NCBI RefSeq assembly: GCF_028280385.1
Contig: NZ_JANQLX010000017.1
Coordinates: forward strand, 62,001 to 126,000
DNA from: Allomuricauda sp.
Lineage (GTDB): Bacteria; Bacteroidota; Bacteroidia; Flavobacteriales; Flavobacteriaceae
Direction: 5' to 3'
Length of the DNA stretch: 64,000 nt
Of this stretch, positions 44,758 through 57,721 are shown in pieces (position 1 is the stretch's first letter; each line of letters starts with the position of its first letter). The notes beneath the pieces were generated by a model. The model did no database searches. It saw only the letters and a list, made by a program, of their open reading frames with translations, and was not told the DNA's origin. The translations under genes were made by a program, and so were the position numbers.

Positions 44758-45669
44758 ATGAAAAGAAGAGATTTTATAAGTCGTACCGCTGCTGCATCCA
44801 CCATGGTTGGTCTAACGGGTCTGGGACTTAATTCCTGTTCCTCCCTGGGCGACAAGCACATTACCATTTTGCACACCAATGATGTGCACAGCCATATAGA
44901 TCCCTTTCCCAGTTCCCATGGACGTTATGCCAATTTGGGAGGAGTGGCGCGAAGGGCCAGTTTGGTAGCGCAAATCCGAAATGAAAATCCCAATACGCTT
45001 TTGTTTGATGCCGGGGATATCTTTCAAGGTACGCCCTATTTTAATTTTTATGGAGGGGAATTGGAATTTAAGCTGATGAGCAAGCTTAAATATGATGCCG
45101 CCACCATTGGCAACCACGATTTTGACAATGGGGTGGATGGACTTTTGGCCCAGATTCCGAATGGTACATTTGATTTGCTCTCTGCGAACTACGATTTTTC
45201 CAACACTGTACTGGATGGTTTTGTAAAACCATACCACATATACCAACTGGACGGTATCAAAATTGGGGTCTATGGCTTGGGTATAGCTTTGGATGGTCTG
45301 GTGACCAAACGCTTGTACAAAGAAACGGTGTATTTGAACCCTTTTGAGATTGCCCTGGACCAAGAACGAAAACTCAAGGAAGAGGAAAACTGCGACTTGA
45401 TCGTCTGCCTTTCCCATTTGGGGTACGATTATGAGAACCCCCAACGCCCTTCTGATATTAAGCTGGCCCAAAGTACCTACCATACCAACTTAATCATTGG
45501 GGGGCATACCCACACCTTTTTGGATAAACCGGAGGTACGCACCAACTTAAATGGAGATTCCGTGTTGGTGAACCAAGTGGGCGCCTTTGGACTTAACCTA
45601 GGTCGTGTAGATTTCTATTTTGATGCTGAGAAGAAGGTTTCTGGGGATGGGGTGAGTATTTCGGTATAG
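44758..45669 (+). CDS. 5'-nucleotidase metallophosphatase subunit, Tat-exported
   Basis: This 303-aa protein starts MKRRDFISRTAAAS, a twin-arginine (Tat) signal, and then has a lipobox-like cysteine (LGLNSC, C27). The calcineurin-like core carries D42 and H44 (HTNDVHSH), FDAGDIFQGTPYF, IGNHDFDNG and GGHTHTF as metal ligands. It is the N-terminal half of UshA as a separate gene. Tat export suggests folding with metals in the cytoplasm before transport, unlike its Sec-type partner upstream. Confidence 0.92.
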   Translation: MKRRDFISRTAAASTMVGLTGLGLNSCSSLGDKHITILHTNDVHSHIDPFPSSHGRYANLGGVARRASLVAQIRNENPNTLLFDAGDIFQGTPYFNFYGGELEFKLMSKLKYDAATIGNHDFDNGVDGLLAQIPNGTFDLLSANYDFSNTVLDGFVKPYHIYQLDGIKIGVYGLGIALDGLVTKRLYKETVYLNPFEIALDQERKLKEEENCDLIVCLSHLGYDYENPQRPSDIKLAQSTYHTNLIIGGHTHTFLDKPEVRTNLNGDSVLVNQVGAFGLNLGRVDFYFDAEKKVSGDGVSISV

Positions 45670-45744
45670 TTTGCTCTTTGTCTATCTTTTTCACGTTGTC
45701 TTGATACAAAACGGACCAAAATATCAAGAAGATTTTTTGGAAAT

Positions 45745-45765
45745 TTTTGTGCTGGTAGCACAAAA
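45745..45765. terminator. Hairpin between convergent genes
   Basis: The stem TTTTGTGCT/AGCACAAAA with a GGT loop lies between the stop codons of the nucleotidase and the 98-aa gene. It has no clear T run on the right, so it is a weak terminator candidate. Confidence 0.4.
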
Positions 45766-45767
45766 GC

Positions 45768-46064
45768 CTAGTTGAGCGCAAATTCCACCAACTCTTTCAA
45801 TTCAGCATCCAGACTCTGTTCTGGAAAAGGGCGTCCGGCTTGCCGGTACCAATACCCCGCATTCCAGCGATCTCCTTCTTTGCGGTGCAAATAAGCATGG
45901 ATCCAACTGCCCATGGTGGTATGTAGGTCCTGGGCTATGTTATGGGAACTTTCCCAGTCGCCTTTGGCATCAAACCATAATGCTTGCAAGGCCTCTGGCC
46001 AATTTGTATGTGGTTTTGGTTGATCCAGACTGGCAACAAACGCTTCAAAATCCTTAGGTAGCAT
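45768..46064 (-). CDS. Conserved 98-aa protein of unknown function
   Basis: The frame from ATG 46064 is open and acidic/aromatic-rich: NWPEALQALWFDAKGDWESSH, then HTTMGSWIHAYLHRKEGD and WNAGYWYRQAGRPFPEQSL. I recall similar short proteins with WYRxAGRP in several phyla but no known function. There is no signal peptide. It stands alone between the nucleotidase pair and the large secreted protein. Confidence 0.7.
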   Translation of the reverse strand: MLPKDFEAFVASLDQPKPHTNWPEALQALWFDAKGDWESSHNIAQDLHTTMGSWIHAYLHRKEGDRWNAGYWYRQAGRPFPEQSLDAELKELVEFALN

Positions 46065-46284
46065 AACGCAAATTTAGGGTGGTAGCCAGAAATCTCGATT
46101 TAAATTGAAGTTTTTTTCCAAGCTTGCAACGTATTCCCATCCTTTTAAGGATAGGTCATGTAGTGACTTTCCTCTAGCGTTCCCATACCAACGATGGCAT
46201 ACAAAACAATAATTGGAATGTTATTTGTTGAAACAATAACATACCGCCGTATTTTAGTAGAACCATAAGCGCCCGCCACATACT

Positions 46285-50157
<3,873 letters not shown>

Positions 50158-50739
50158 TTAAGTCTGTTCTTTTTCAATCCATTTGGGAACCAATTTAGGC
50201 CTGTAAGCTTTCATTTGTTCCAGTAGCCCTTCCGCTTCGGAATCCACCAACAACATTTCCCTGTTTTCCCGTTTCAGAAATCCTTGTATCACCATAACGT
50301 CCAAAAATTGGAGCATGGAGTCGAAGAAGTTATTGCAATTTAATATTCCAATGGGTTTCTGATGTAATCCCAACTGTGCCCAAGTGATGATCTCAAATAG
50401 TTCTTCCAAAGTGCCATATCCTCCAGGGAGTGCAATAAAGCCATCGGAAAGTTCATGCATCCTCAATTTGCGTTGGTGCATCGTATCTACTTGAATCAGC
50501 TCTGTGATGTCCGGATGAAAGATTTCTTTTCGCTTAAGAAAATTTGGAATTACGCCAATAACCTCGCCTTGACCCGCGAGGGTGCCATCGGCCACCTGGC
50601 CCATTAGCCCAACTTTTGCACCGCCATATACCAAGCCCATTTGTTGGTTGGCCAACAGTTTTCCCAATTCAAATGCGGCTTGAACCACTCCGGATTCATT
50701 TCCGGTGCTACTCCCACAAAATACAGCAACTCGTTCCAT
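50158..50739 (-). CDS. LOG-family nucleotide phosphoribohydrolase
   Basis: This 193-aa protein has the LOG motif PGGYGTLEELFE and the N-terminal VAVFCGSSTG. LOG proteins cleave nucleoside 5'-monophosphates to a base and ribose phosphate; in plants they release cytokinins, and in bacteria the substrate is uncertain. It sits between prmC and ligA on the minus strand with 1-bp and zero gaps, so the three are likely one operon. Confidence 0.92.
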   Translation of the reverse strand: MERVAVFCGSSTGNESGVVQAAFELGKLLANQQMGLVYGGAKVGLMGQVADGTLAGQGEVIGVIPNFLKRKEIFHPDITELIQVDTMHQRKLRMHELSDGFIALPGGYGTLEELFEIITWAQLGLHQKPIGILNCNNFFDSMLQFLDVMVIQGFLKRENREMLLVDSEAEGLLEQMKAYRPKLVPKWIEKEQT

Positions 50740-50740
50740 A

Positions 50741-51595
50741 TCAATGGTATTGGCCCTTTAGCATTCTATCATTTCCAAACAGGTCTTTTCGCAGTTCAAT
50801 TTCCAAAAAATTATGCGCTTCTAAAAGTGCCCTGGCCTCCTTTCCCAAATATTGATTGATCTCAAAGTAAAGCTTTCCCTTTTGACGTAAGTTACAGGCC
50901 GCAAAATTGGTAATGGCCCTGTAAAACAATAAAGGGTCCTCATTCGCTACAAAGAGCGCCAAATGCGGTTCGTATTTTTTTACATTGTCCTTCATCTGCT
51001 CTTTTTCCAACTCCCTAACATAAGGCGGATTGGAGACAATGATGTCAAATTTGTTTGCAAGTTCAAGTCCAGGGTCAAGGATATTGTGTTGGAGAAAGGT
51101 GATTTGAACTCCGTTCAAATTTGCATTTTCCCTAGCCAGTTGCAAGGCTTCCACCGATACATCCAGGGCAAATACCTTGGCTTGGGGCATTTTTTTGGCC
51201 AACGCAATGGCAATACAACCACTTCCGGTGCCAATGTCCAGAATAGTTATGTTGGATGTTCCGGTGCCCCTTTCGGAAATGATCCATTCCACCAACTCCT
51301 CAGTTTCGGGCCTGGGTATCAGCACCCGTTTATCAACTTTTAGTTCCAAATCCATAAAATGGGCCACTCCAAGGATGTATTGAATGGGTTTTTTCAGTTT
51401 TAATTCGGAAAGTGCATGAAAAAGTGGAGCTTCCTCTTCCTTGGTCAACATATATTTGGGTTGCAAGACCAATACAAATCGTTCTAGCTGAAAATAGTGT
51501 TCTATGCAACGATAAAAAAAGGAATCCACTTCCTCTGCTGCATATATAGCATCCAGCTCCTTGTGAAATATGGTCTTAATATCCCGCAGCAGCAC
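50741..51595 (-). CDS. prmC: Peptide chain release factor methyltransferase PrmC
   Basis: This 284-aa enzyme N5-methylates the GGQ glutamine of release factors. The SAM motif is ILDIGTGSGCIAIAL and the catalytic NPPY is in VSNPPYVREL; the N-terminal helical domain is complete. It follows a GNAT acetyltransferase gene directly and precedes the LOG gene. Confidence 0.96.
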   Translation of the reverse strand: MLLRDIKTIFHKELDAIYAAEEVDSFFYRCIEHYFQLERFVLVLQPKYMLTKEEEAPLFHALSELKLKKPIQYILGVAHFMDLELKVDKRVLIPRPETEELVEWIISERGTGTSNITILDIGTGSGCIAIALAKKMPQAKVFALDVSVEALQLARENANLNGVQITFLQHNILDPGLELANKFDIIVSNPPYVRELEKEQMKDNVKKYEPHLALFVANEDPLLFYRAITNFAACNLRQKGKLYFEINQYLGKEARALLEAHNFLEIELRKDLFGNDRMLKGQYH

Positions 51596-51596
51596 C

Positions 51597-52082
51597 TTAG
51601 ATCTTTTTCAGCATCCAAACCGGACAAGAATAATGGCCTGTATTGCCCATGGGGGCATCAATGTATTCGAAGCCATTTCTTTGATATAACTTTTGGGCCG
51701 CTTTCATATAGGGCATGGTTTCAAGGTAGCAGCCTTCATAGCCAAACTCCTTGGCCTTTGCAAGACAAACTTCAATCATTTTAGAACCAAGACCTTTGCC
51801 CCGTGCCTCTTCCAAAAGGTACATCTTTTGCAATTCACAAACGTTGCCGTCATAATTTTCCAATTGGGCAATCCCAGCGCATCCAATGATACGTCCATGC
51901 TCTTCTGCAACAAAGTATGCCGCCTTTGGCGCATCATACGTTGCATACATATCGTCCAAAGCTTTGTCGGCATAAGCGGTGCCTACTTTGGGTACGCCCA
52001 TGTCCAGCAAAACCTGCCGTACTACCGCTGCAACCGTGGTGTTGTCCTTAGCTTGGATTTCCCTAATAACCACCTCGCCCAT
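51597..52082 (-). CDS. GNAT N-acetyltransferase
   Basis: This 161-aa protein has the GNAT fold with the acetyl-CoA-binding loop LLEEARGKGLGSKM and the β4-strand GCAGIAQLENY before it. The C-terminal YQRNGFEYIDAPMGNTGH is typical of a branch that acts on small amines, but the substrate is not known. It is the first gene of the prmC-LOG-ligA run and divergent from ribD, with only 28 bp between their starts. Confidence 0.9.
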   Translation of the reverse strand: MGEVVIREIQAKDNTTVAAVVRQVLLDMGVPKVGTAYADKALDDMYATYDAPKAAYFVAEEHGRIIGCAGIAQLENYDGNVCELQKMYLLEEARGKGLGSKMIEVCLAKAKEFGYEGCYLETMPYMKAAQKLYQRNGFEYIDAPMGNTGHYSCPVWMLKKI

Positions 52083-52110
52083 ATTGTGTTTATTGTTCTA
52101 TTTTTGTCCG

Positions 52111-53163
52111 GTGAATATACACGAAAAATACATGTTGCGGTGCATGGAACTGGGCAAAAAAGGGTTGGGCACCACCGCACCAAATCCCATGGTGGGATGT
52201 GTGATTGTGTATCAGGACAACATCATTGGGGAAGGCTTTACAAGTCCGTATGGGGGAGCGCATGCCGAAGTCAACGCCATAAATGCGGTAAAGGACAAGG
52301 GGTTGCTAAAACAAAGCACCCTGTACGTTACCTTGGAACCCTGCTCCCACTTCGGGAAAACCCCACCTTGCTCCGATTTGATCATAGCTTCAAAAATTCC
52401 ACAGGTGGTGATTGGCCTACAGGATCCACATGACAAGGTGGCTGGAAAGGGAATCCAAAAATTGCAGGAAGCCGGATGTAAGGTGACCGTTGGAGTGCTT
52501 GAAGCTAAATGCCGTGCCCATCACAAGCGTTTTTTGACCTACCAAGAGCAGCAAAGACCTTATATAATATTGAAGTGGGCAGAATCTTCAGATGGATATA
52601 TGGCCCCAGATACCACTTTACGGGCCAATAATCCTGAACCTTATTGGATCACCAACCCTTATTCCAAACAATTGGTGCACCAATGGCGCAGTGAAGAACA
52701 GGCCATTCTGGTTGGCACACGGACCGTATTGGATGACAACCCAAGACTTTCCGTACGAAATTGGACAGGAAAAAACCCCATCCGGATTGTGGTGGACAGG
52801 GACCTTCAAATTCCACAAGATTATCAGGTGCTGGACGGGAGTATCCCCACTTTGGTACTCACAGCGGTAAAGCATACCAAATTGTATAAAAAAGGCGTGG
52901 ACTATATATTGATGGATTTTTCAAATCCCATTGCAGCCCAAATTACCAAAGTGCTCTATCAACAGCATATAAGCAGTGTGTTTGTAGAAGGTGGAGCAAA
53001 AACCCTTGAATCCTTTATACAAGCCGGCCTATGGGATGAAGCACGAATCTTTAGAGGAGCCAAGGCCTTCGGAACGGGGATAAAATCCCCAAAGATCAAA
53101 GGCAGGATAAACGAGACCAAAAACATACTTTCGGACCAGTTAACCATTATGACCCATGATTAA
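52111..53163 (+). CDS. ribD: Bifunctional riboflavin biosynthesis deaminase/reductase RibD
   Basis: I place the start at GTG 52111 (350 aa); the longer frame would run into the divergent GNAT gene. The deaminase zinc site has H51, E53 (GAHAEVNAI), C78 and C87 (PCSHFGKTPPC). The C-terminal reductase domain starts near residue 145 (LKWAESSDGYMAP). It converts the GTP-derived pyrimidine to its ribityl form in riboflavin synthesis. A TATTTTTG element (52099-52106) ends four bases before the start codon, so the mRNA may be leaderless. It overlaps the HAD gene by 8 bp. Confidence 0.95.
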   Translation: MNIHEKYMLRCMELGKKGLGTTAPNPMVGCVIVYQDNIIGEGFTSPYGGAHAEVNAINAVKDKGLLKQSTLYVTLEPCSHFGKTPPCSDLIIASKIPQVVIGLQDPHDKVAGKGIQKLQEAGCKVTVGVLEAKCRAHHKRFLTYQEQQRPYIILKWAESSDGYMAPDTTLRANNPEPYWITNPYSKQLVHQWRSEEQAILVGTRTVLDDNPRLSVRNWTGKNPIRIVVDRDLQIPQDYQVLDGSIPTLVLTAVKHTKLYKKGVDYILMDFSNPIAAQITKVLYQQHISSVFVEGGAKTLESFIQAGLWDEARIFRGAKAFGTGIKSPKIKGRINETKNILSDQLTIMTHD

Positions 53164-53758
53164 GAACATTATCCTGGATTTTGGAGATATTTTTATTGAT
53201 TTGGACAAGCCAGCCACGGCCAAGGCCATGGAAAAATTTGGTTTTCGAGATCTTACCCCAGAACTGGATGCGCTTTTCAAGGCTTATGAAAAGGGGGATA
53301 TCAGTACGGAAGCTTTTCTAAAGGATGTATCAAATCGTTTTCCATCAGCAAGTGAAACCGACTTGATCAATGCTTGGAATGCCATTCTGAAGGATTTTCC
53401 AGATAGTAGATTGGAATTTGTGGAGGAATTGGCCAAAGAAAAAAAATACCGTTTGTTCTTGTTGAGCAATACCAATGACCTACATATTGAGTTCGTGAGA
53501 AACCAACTTGGCAACGACAAGTTCAAACGGTTCGAAAAGGCATTTGAGGTATTCTACCTGTCCTACGAAATGGGAATGCGGAAACCGGATGCGGAAATCT
53601 TTGAATTTGTTCTAAAGGAGAACAATCTCGTTGCCGAAGAGACGCTCTTTGTAGACGATACCAAGGAAAATACGGACACGGCCGCCAAACTCGGCATTAA
53701 GGTTTGGACCCTACAAGTGGGAAAGGAAGATATCACCGAACTTAAAAAATACCTTTAA
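53156..53758 (+). CDS. HAD-family hydrolase
   Basis: This 200-aa protein has HAD motif I as DFGDIFIDLDK (nucleophile D8, second D11), motif II in LFLLSNTNDLH, motif III with a lysine near GMRKPDAEIF, and motif IV DDTKEN. It resembles the subfamily IA sugar phosphatases. The substrate is unknown. It overlaps ribD by 8 bp and the DMT gene by one base, so the four genes ribD-HAD-DMT-yigZ are probably one operon. A phosphatase next to ribD may suggest the dephosphorylation step of riboflavin synthesis; this is inference. Confidence 0.9.
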   Translation: MIKNIILDFGDIFIDLDKPATAKAMEKFGFRDLTPELDALFKAYEKGDISTEAFLKDVSNRFPSASETDLINAWNAILKDFPDSRLEFVEELAKEKKYRLFLLSNTNDLHIEFVRNQLGNDKFKRFEKAFEVFYLSYEMGMRKPDAEIFEFVLKENNLVAEETLFVDDTKENTDTAAKLGIKVWTLQVGKEDITELKKYL

Positions 53759-54621
53759 TGTTAGACCTGCTGTTTAGTGTGCTCTGCACCACCACTATTT
53801 TTGTAGTCTTTAAGTTGTTTGATACCTATAAAGTACAAACTCCGTATGCTATTGTTGTGAATTATGTGGTGGCGTTTACCGTTGGGGTTTGGTTATACGA
53901 AGGTACCGTCGATTTTGAAGCGCTTTTCAATGCGTCCTGGTTTTGGGGTGCCGTTGGTTTGGGCATTTTTTTTATTCTCATCTTTAACCTTATGGCCAAG
54001 GCATCGCAGGTTGCTGGGGTCTCGGTGGCTTCGGTAGCCACTAAAATGTCTTTGGTGATTCCAGTTGTGGTTGGGGTTATCCTTTATAATGAAAAGCTCT
54101 CTGCCCTTCAGATATTGGGCGTCCTTTTGGCATTGGCAGCGGTATACTTCACTTCCATAAAGGAAAAATCCATGGTGATTTCAAAAAAAGCCCTGCTCCT
54201 TCCCCTTTTGGTGTTTCTAGGGTCTGGAATCATTGACACCAGCATCAAATATTTTGAAGAACGGCATGTGGCCCCACAGGAGGTGGCCATTTTCTCGGCC
54301 ATGCTTTTCGGTTTTGCCGCTCTTTCAGGGTTTGTGTTTATCGTGTACAAGGCCACCCGTGAGAAGGTTGGCATCAATCCAAGAAACGTTCTCGGGGGAA
54401 TTTTGCTGGGTGTTCCCAATTTCTTTTCCATATTCTTTTTACTGCGTGCCCTTCAAAACGAAAATTTGAGCAGCGCCGCCATTTTTACCATCAACAATGT
54501 GGCCGTGGTAATGCTCTGCACCTTATTGGGCATATTAATGTTCCAAGAACGACTTAGCACAAAAAATTGGGGCGGGATTGCCTTAGCGGTATTGAGTATT
54601 GTTCTAGTGGCCTTGTTCTGA
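53758..54621 (+). CDS. DMT-superfamily (EamA) transporter
   Basis: This 287-aa protein is hydrophobic with about ten membrane helices in two repeated halves (TIFVVFKLFDTYK at the start, LLPLLVFLGSGIIDTSIKYFE in the middle). EamA transporters export or import small metabolites; the substrate is unknown. Its start and stop each share a base with the neighbouring genes. Confidence 0.88.
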   Translation: MLDLLFSVLCTTTIFVVFKLFDTYKVQTPYAIVVNYVVAFTVGVWLYEGTVDFEALFNASWFWGAVGLGIFFILIFNLMAKASQVAGVSVASVATKMSLVIPVVVGVILYNEKLSALQILGVLLALAAVYFTSIKEKSMVISKKALLLPLLVFLGSGIIDTSIKYFEERHVAPQEVAIFSAMLFGFAALSGFVFIVYKATREKVGINPRNVLGGILLGVPNFFSIFFLLRALQNENLSSAAIFTINNVAVVMLCTLLGILMFQERLSTKNWGGIALAVLSIVLVALF

Positions 54622-55229
54622 TGGAAACCGATGTGTATAAAACTTTGGAAAGTGAGGCCCCTGAAGTGCTGTTCAAGGACAGGAAGAGCAAGTTTTATGG
54701 CTATGCGTTTCCCATAAATTCTGAGGAAGAAGTAAAATCCATAATTGATAATCTGCGCAAAAAACACCATACGGCCAACCATGTTTGCTATGCCTGGCAA
54801 TTGGGCACGGACAAAATTAGGTATCGCGCCAATGATGACGGGGAACCCAACAATTCCGCCGGGATGCCCATTTACGGGCAGATTCAGGCTTTTGGACTTA
54901 CCAATGTACTGGTGGCCGTGGTGCGTATTTTTGGAGGCACCAAATTGGGAGTGGGCGGACTTATACAGGCATATCGGGCAGCTGCGGAACAATCATTGAC
55001 AGCTGCAACAATTATTGAGAAAATTGTTACATCGCGATTTCTATTGCGGTTCGGATATCCCCAAATGGATCTGGTGATGCGGACCATCAAACAAAAGGGA
55101 ATTGCCATTGATTCCCAAAAAATGGAACTGGAATGTAGCCTGGAAATATCGGTAAGAAAAACCGAGGCAGAAGCTACATTAAAGCACTTCCAGGCCATGC
55201 ACCAAATTGACATTGAGGTGTTGGACTAA
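54621..55229 (+). CDS. YigZ/IMPACT-family protein
   Basis: The start is ATG 54621, overlapping the DMT stop (202 aa). The family signature is in HHTANHVCYAWQLG, RYRANDDGEPNNSAGMPIYG and VRIFGGTKLGVGGL. Bacterial YigZ proteins are of uncertain function; relatives in eukaryotes (IMPACT/Yih1) regulate a translation kinase. The gene is convergent with the thioesterase, overlapping by 4 bp. Confidence 0.93.
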   Translation: METDVYKTLESEAPEVLFKDRKSKFYGYAFPINSEEEVKSIIDNLRKKHHTANHVCYAWQLGTDKIRYRANDDGEPNNSAGMPIYGQIQAFGLTNVLVAVVRIFGGTKLGVGGLIQAYRAAAEQSLTAATIIEKIVTSRFLLRFGYPQMDLVMRTIKQKGIAIDSQKMELECSLEISVRKTEAEATLKHFQAMHQIDIEVLD

Positions 55230-55624
55230 GGTGTGATTTTATCCAGGATGAAATCCGGGCATTTTATGGGTTTGTTTCTGTGCTTGTCCATGAAGGCCAA
55301 AACCACGTTGGCCTCAGCAAGTAAGTCCTGGTTTTGGTTGTATATTTTATAGTCGAATGCGATCTTGACCAAAGGTGGTTTTTGGAGACTGGTCTGCACC
55401 GTTAGCACGTCGTCATAGTAAGCAGATTTTTTATAATGGATTTGTAGGGAAATTACAGGCAGGATGATTCCATTTTCCTCCATGCCCTTATAGGACACTC
55501 CCAGCTCCCTCAACCATTCTATCCTACCCATTTCCAAGTACTGGGCATAGCTTCCATGGTGCACGATGCCCATCTGGTCTGTTTCGGCATATCGCACCCG
55601 AAAAGAAAATGAATTTATCCGCAT
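55226..55624 (-). CDS. Acyl-CoA thioesterase (4HBT family)
   Basis: This 132-aa hotdog protein has the catalytic-region motif RYAETDQMGIVHHGSYAQYL with the aspartate and the histidine pair of the 4HBT/YbgC family. It hydrolyses short acyl-CoA esters. Relation to the truncated thioesterase at the left edge of the window is distant. Confidence 0.93.
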   Translation of the reverse strand: MRINSFSFRVRYAETDQMGIVHHGSYAQYLEMGRIEWLRELGVSYKGMEENGIILPVISLQIHYKKSAYYDDVLTVQTSLQKPPLVKIAFDYKIYNQNQDLLAEANVVLAFMDKHRNKPIKCPDFILDKITP

Positions 55625-55827
55625 ATATTAACTGAAAAATTATATATTTAGAGGCTCGGTTTACATTAAGGAAACATGCGAAAAAAAAACAAAATATTCA
55701 ATGGCCAAATCATTTTTTTTTTAAAAGTTTTGTTCACATATTTGTCGCATCCAATTGAGCATCCCTAAACCCTTTGATGCTTTAGTCTGAAGCTTAAAGC
55801 TAACCAATAAACTAAGGAAAAACTTTT

Positions 55828-57252
55828 ATGAGTGTTACTGCAAATTCCGTGTGGAACAACTGTTTGGCTTTTATCCAGGATAATATCCAACCGCAGGCAT
55901 TCAAAACATGGTTTGAACCCATTAAGCCTATCAAGCTTACAGACAATGCACTCAGCATTCAGGTTCCCAGTAAGTTTTTCTACGAATGGTTGGAGGAGCA
56001 CTATGTAAAATTGCTGAAGGTTGCCCTTACCAAAGAACTGGGCAACAATGCCAAACTTATCTACATTATTAAAATGGAAAATAAGTACGGTAACAAAGAA
56101 CCGTTCACCGAACAGATTCCAAGTTCCAATAGAACTGCGGTAGGCCCACAGGAATTGGATGTGCCCATCACCTCCAAGAGCCCAGAGCTTAAGAATCCAT
56201 TTGTGATACCTGGCATTAGAAATATCAAAATAGAGTCGCAACTCAATCCCAATTATAACTTTGACAATTTTCTGGAAGGAGATTCCAACCGCCTGGCGCG
56301 ATCTGCAGGAATGGCCGTGGCCAATAAGCCTGGAGGCACTTCTTTCAACCCCCTATTGGTATTTGGGGGCGTTGGTTTGGGAAAGACCCACTTGGCCCAT
56401 GCCATTGGGGTAGAAATAAAGGACAAATATCCTGAAAAAACGGTGCTCTATATTTCTGCGGAAAAGTTTACACAACAGTACATAGAATCCGTCAAAAAAA
56501 ACACACGGAACGATTTCATCCATTTTTACCAATTGATAGACGTGCTGATCATTGATGATGTACAGTTTCTGTCCGGTAAATCGGGTACGCAGGATGTGTT
56601 CTTTCACATCTTCAACCACCTGCACCAAAATGGGAAACAGGTCATCCTCACTTCGGACAAAGCTCCGGTGGATATGCAGGACATTGAACAACGATTGCTG
56701 TCCAGATTCAAATGGGGACTTTCCGCCGAGCTGCAAAGTCCGGATTATGAAACCCGGGTGTCCATCCTCAAGAACAAATTGTACAGGGATGGGGTGGAAA
56801 TGCCAGAGGACATCATAGACCACGTTGCCAAGAACATCAAGACCAATATCAGGGAACTGGAAGGGGCCATTATCTCGCTCATCGCCCAGTCATCCTTCAA
56901 CAAGAGGGAAGTTACCTTGGAATTGGCCCAACAAGTGGTTGAAAAATTTGTAAAGAATACCAAACGTGAGGTTTCCATAGACTATATCCAAAAAGTAGTG
57001 TCCGACTATTTTGAAATGGATGTGGCCACCCTTCAGTCCAAGACCAGAAAACGACATATCGTCCAGGCTAGGCAATTGGCCATGTTCTTTGCCAAAAAAT
57101 TTACCAAGGCCTCCTTGGCAAGTATCGGTTCGCAAATCGGGAAAAGGGACCATGCCACCGTATTGCATGCCTGCAAAACGGTAGACAACCTTGCTGAAAC
57201 CGATAAGCAGTTCAGAAAGTACATCGAAGACCTGAACAAAAAATTCTCCTAA
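55828..57252 (+). CDS. dnaA: Chromosomal replication initiator DnaA
   Basis: This 474-aa protein is full length. Domain I (1-85) starts SVTANSVWNNCLAFIQ. The AAA+ domain III has Walker A GGVGLGKT (180-187) and Walker B VLIIDDVQFL. Domain IV ends with the DnaA-box-binding helix-turn-helix (GKRDHATVLHACKTV). The upstream 200 bp is AT-rich with runs of A and T but shows no clear cluster of TTATCCACA boxes, so I do not call an origin here. A phosphatase gene follows after 12 bp. Confidence 0.98.
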   Translation: MSVTANSVWNNCLAFIQDNIQPQAFKTWFEPIKPIKLTDNALSIQVPSKFFYEWLEEHYVKLLKVALTKELGNNAKLIYIIKMENKYGNKEPFTEQIPSSNRTAVGPQELDVPITSKSPELKNPFVIPGIRNIKIESQLNPNYNFDNFLEGDSNRLARSAGMAVANKPGGTSFNPLLVFGGVGLGKTHLAHAIGVEIKDKYPEKTVLYISAEKFTQQYIESVKKNTRNDFIHFYQLIDVLIIDDVQFLSGKSGTQDVFFHIFNHLHQNGKQVILTSDKAPVDMQDIEQRLLSRFKWGLSAELQSPDYETRVSILKNKLYRDGVEMPEDIIDHVAKNIKTNIRELEGAIISLIAQSSFNKREVTLELAQQVVEKFVKNTKREVSIDYIQKVVSDYFEMDVATLQSKTRKRHIVQARQLAMFFAKKFTKASLASIGSQIGKRDHATVLHACKTVDNLAETDKQFRKYIEDLNKKFS

Positions 57253-57264
57253 TACATCAATACC

Positions 57265-57717
57265 ATGAAAACCAAGGTGCTGATGGTCTGCTTGGGCAAT
57301 ATCTGCAGGTCACCGCTGGCCGAGGGAATTTTAGCATCGAAGGTGGATCCTTCCCAAGTTTTTGTGGATTCCGCGGGAACTGCCGGATACCATATCGGCA
57401 ATCCTCCAGATAAACGTTCGGTTTCCGTCGCCTCCAACCATGGACTTGACATCAGTCAACAGCGTTGTAGAAAGTTTTCAGTCCATGATTTTGATGAGTT
57501 CGATATGATTTATGCCATGGACCATAGTAACCTTTCCAACATTTTGGGTTTGGCCAGATCAAGAGAGGATGAAAAAAAAGTGAAATTGCTTTTGGATGAA
57601 GTGGATTTGGGCTACCACGAAGTCCCCGATCCCTATTATGGCGGAGCAGAAGGTTTTGAAAATGTTTATCAAATGATTGATAAGGCTTGCGAGGTCATTG
57701 CCAATAAACTAAATTGA
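57265..57717 (+). CDS. Low-molecular-weight protein tyrosine phosphatase
   Basis: This 150-aa protein has the phosphatase loop C9-x5-R15 (VCLGNICRSPLAEG) and the general-acid aspartate in VPDPYYGGAEGF. It dephosphorylates tyrosine residues; bacterial relatives work in exopolysaccharide control or resistance to stress, but the partner here is not known. It lies between dnaA (12 bp) and a methyltransferase gene (4 bp). Confidence 0.96.
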   Translation: MKTKVLMVCLGNICRSPLAEGILASKVDPSQVFVDSAGTAGYHIGNPPDKRSVSVASNHGLDISQQRCRKFSVHDFDEFDMIYAMDHSNLSNILGLARSREDEKKVKLLLDEVDLGYHEVPDPYYGGAEGFENVYQMIDKACEVIANKLN

Positions 57718-57721
57718 CCCA

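Noticed and set aside
44812..45483. Minus-strand frame of 223 codons across the metallophosphatase gene
   Set aside because: The plus-strand gene has all catalytic motifs and a Tat signal; the antisense frame is a product of its codon use.
46065..46284. 220-bp gap tested for a tRNA or small RNA
   Set aside because: Only short AT-rich repeats are present (for example TTTTAAGGAT); no cloverleaf, no conserved RNA-like stem followed by T's.
51693..52433. Long plus-strand frame of 246 codons covering the GNAT-ribD boundary
   Set aside because: It lies antisense to the GNAT gene and out of frame with ribD, both of which have clear motifs; the protein shows no family features.
55625..55827. Possible replication origin upstream of dnaA
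   Set aside because: The region is AT-rich with long A and T runs, but only one poor match to a DnaA box (TTGTTCACA) is visible; no box cluster or DNA-unwinding repeat set.
55765..56241. Minus-strand frame antisense to the start of dnaA
   Set aside because: It overlaps the well-supported DnaA N-terminus and the protein lacks any recognisable motif.
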